13,481 bases of DNA, taken from contig JAITGJ010000122.1 in the NCBI GenBank assembly GCA_031280705.1, positions 1 to 13,481 of the forward strand. The letters run 5' to 3'. The first letter of the stretch is position 1. Each line of letters starts with the position of its first letter. The stretch comes from Spirochaetaceae bacterium (GTDB taxonomy: Bacteria > Spirochaetota > Spirochaetia > Treponematales > Breznakiellaceae). Both the position numbers and the translations under genes were made by a program. The notes below the pieces were generated by a model. The model ran no database searches. It was given only the letters and a program-made list of their open reading frames with translations, and was not told the origin of the DNA. Shown in pieces: positions 13,036 through 13,481 of this stretch.

Positions 13036-13224
13036 GGCTGGAAGGGTTCCCAAGTGGGCTGGGAAGATTCCACAGGCGGCTGGGAAGGTTCCAAAGTAGG
13101 CTGGCAAAGTCTTACCGCCGGCTGGGAAGGTTCCAAAGGCGGCTGGCAAAGTTTTACCGCCGGCTGGGGAAGTTCCAAAGGCGGCTGGAAAAGTTCCACA
13201 GCCCACGGGAAACGTTTCAAAGAA
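13036..13224. repeat. Nine tandem 21-bp units
   Basis: Nine units of exactly 21 bp tile 13036-13224 without spacers. The first eight begin GGCTGG and the ninth is degenerate. From unit 3 on, two kinds alternate: one with TTCCAAAG after the core (units 3, 5, 7) and one with ACCGCC at the end (units 4, 6), so the effective period is 42 bp; units 2 and 8 are intermediates. Because 21 is a multiple of three, all frames give heptapeptide repeats. The frame continuous with the downstream gene, from ATG 13011 with a stop at 12999-13001 just before it, gives units such as RRLGRFQ and RRLAKFY: basic, with Leu and Phe three residues apart. It is either a leader or an N-terminal extension of the gene at 13248. 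Confidence 0.9.
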
Positions 13225-13247
13225 GGCGGGAAGCCAGGGAGGTGTAT

Positions 13248-13481
13248 ATGCCCGGAGGTGATTGGATACCCACCAGGGAGCAGGATTTAGTCGATTTGTC
13301 CCAAAAATGGGCGGCGGCGCTGGCCGATACGGCGAAAATCGCCGCCTTTGGCTGGGATCCGGCCGAGTGTACGGCGGTTTTGGGCAAGATAAACGCCTTT
13401 TTGACCGCCCGGACCGCCTACGAAGCGGACAATTCCACGGCAAAACGGCTCGCCAAAGACGAGGCGAAGGAAGAAGCGGTG
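13248..13481 (+). CDS. N-terminal part of an unknown, spirochete-associated protein (runs off the window)
   Basis: The first 78 residues are visible and no stop is reached. The protein begins MPGGDWIPTREQDLVDL and continues with helix-rich, Ala/Lys/Asp-rich sequence (WAAALADTAKIAAFGWDP, then KINAFLTARTAYEADNSTAK, then RLAKDEAKEEAV). There is no signal peptide. From memory, proteins with a (D/G)xIP near the N-terminus and an ALxARTAYEADNSTAK-like segment recur as hypotheticals in gut treponemes and some other gut bacteria; I cannot verify this here and the function is unknown. The start at 13248 is favoured by the strong AGGGAGG at 13236-13242, five bases upstream. However, the same frame is open back to ATG 13011 through the 21-bp array, so a start there, adding 79 residues of basic heptads, is a real alternative. 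A possible promoter is at 12957-12985. Confidence 0.8.
   Translation, partial: MPGGDWIPTREQDLVDLSQKWAAALADTAKIAAFGWDPAECTAVLGKINAFLTARTAYEADNSTAKRLAKDEAKEEAV

Noticed and set aside
13036..13224. CRISPR array
   Set aside because: The 21-bp units are contiguous and similar throughout, with no unique spacers and no cas genes nearby.
13054..13290. GWEGSKG / GWQSFTA repeat protein in a second rightward frame
   Set aside because: It begins with a GTG inside the array, ends shortly after it, overlaps the start of the real gene, and its unit-to-unit changes are mostly non-synonymous.
12930..13443. Leftward Pro-rich repeat proteins across the array (12930-13220 and 12979-13443)
   Set aside because: Any 21-bp array yields heptapeptide repeats in all frames. 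These lie antisense to the better-supported frame and show no signal peptide or ribosome site I can support.

Overview
The window is a mostly GC-rich, densely coded stretch that looks like a host-associated spirochete, most likely Treponema-like. The grounds are the PcnB-type nucleotidyltransferase, the exported RlpA/SPOR protein, and a final truncated gene starting MPGGDWIPTREQDL, a start style I associate from memory with gut treponemes. This is inference; there is no rRNA marker and no search was possible.

Layout. 1-372 is non-coding and repeat-rich, with an AT-rich, near-palindromic 114-bp element at the left edge and several hairpins. 373-4635 is a leftward block: recQ helicase, pcnB-type poly(A) polymerase (real start probably a GTG at 3420) and an alpha/beta-hydrolase of the lysophospholipase/monoacylglycerol lipase type. 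A divergent spacer (4636-4828) holds a run of nine G and a strong stem-loop. 4829-9847 is a rightward block: TrmA/RlmCD-type uracil-C5 RNA methyltransferase, an exported PQQ-propeller plus HEAT-repeat protein overlapping it by 8 bp, a 160-residue exported unknown, and an RlpA-like double-psi-barrel protein with a long Pro-rich linker and a C-terminal SPOR domain. The last three look like a cell-envelope group.

9848-10856 holds a strong hairpin, an AT-richer alpha/beta-hydrolase gene that looks foreign to its surroundings, and a 48-bp direct repeat. Next come a leftward glyoxalase II-type metallo-hydrolase with an in-frame pentapeptide repeat insertion, and a divergent rightward four-helix membrane protein.

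The most unusual part is the right end (12957-13481). A possible promoter is followed by nine tandem 21-bp units and then by the truncated gene. The units lie in one stop-free frame, opening with an ATG at 13011, that runs straight into that gene. In this frame they encode a basic heptad repeat (RRLxKFx) with Leu and Phe in coiled-coil spacing. The array is therefore either an unusual leader or an N-terminal extension of the protein.
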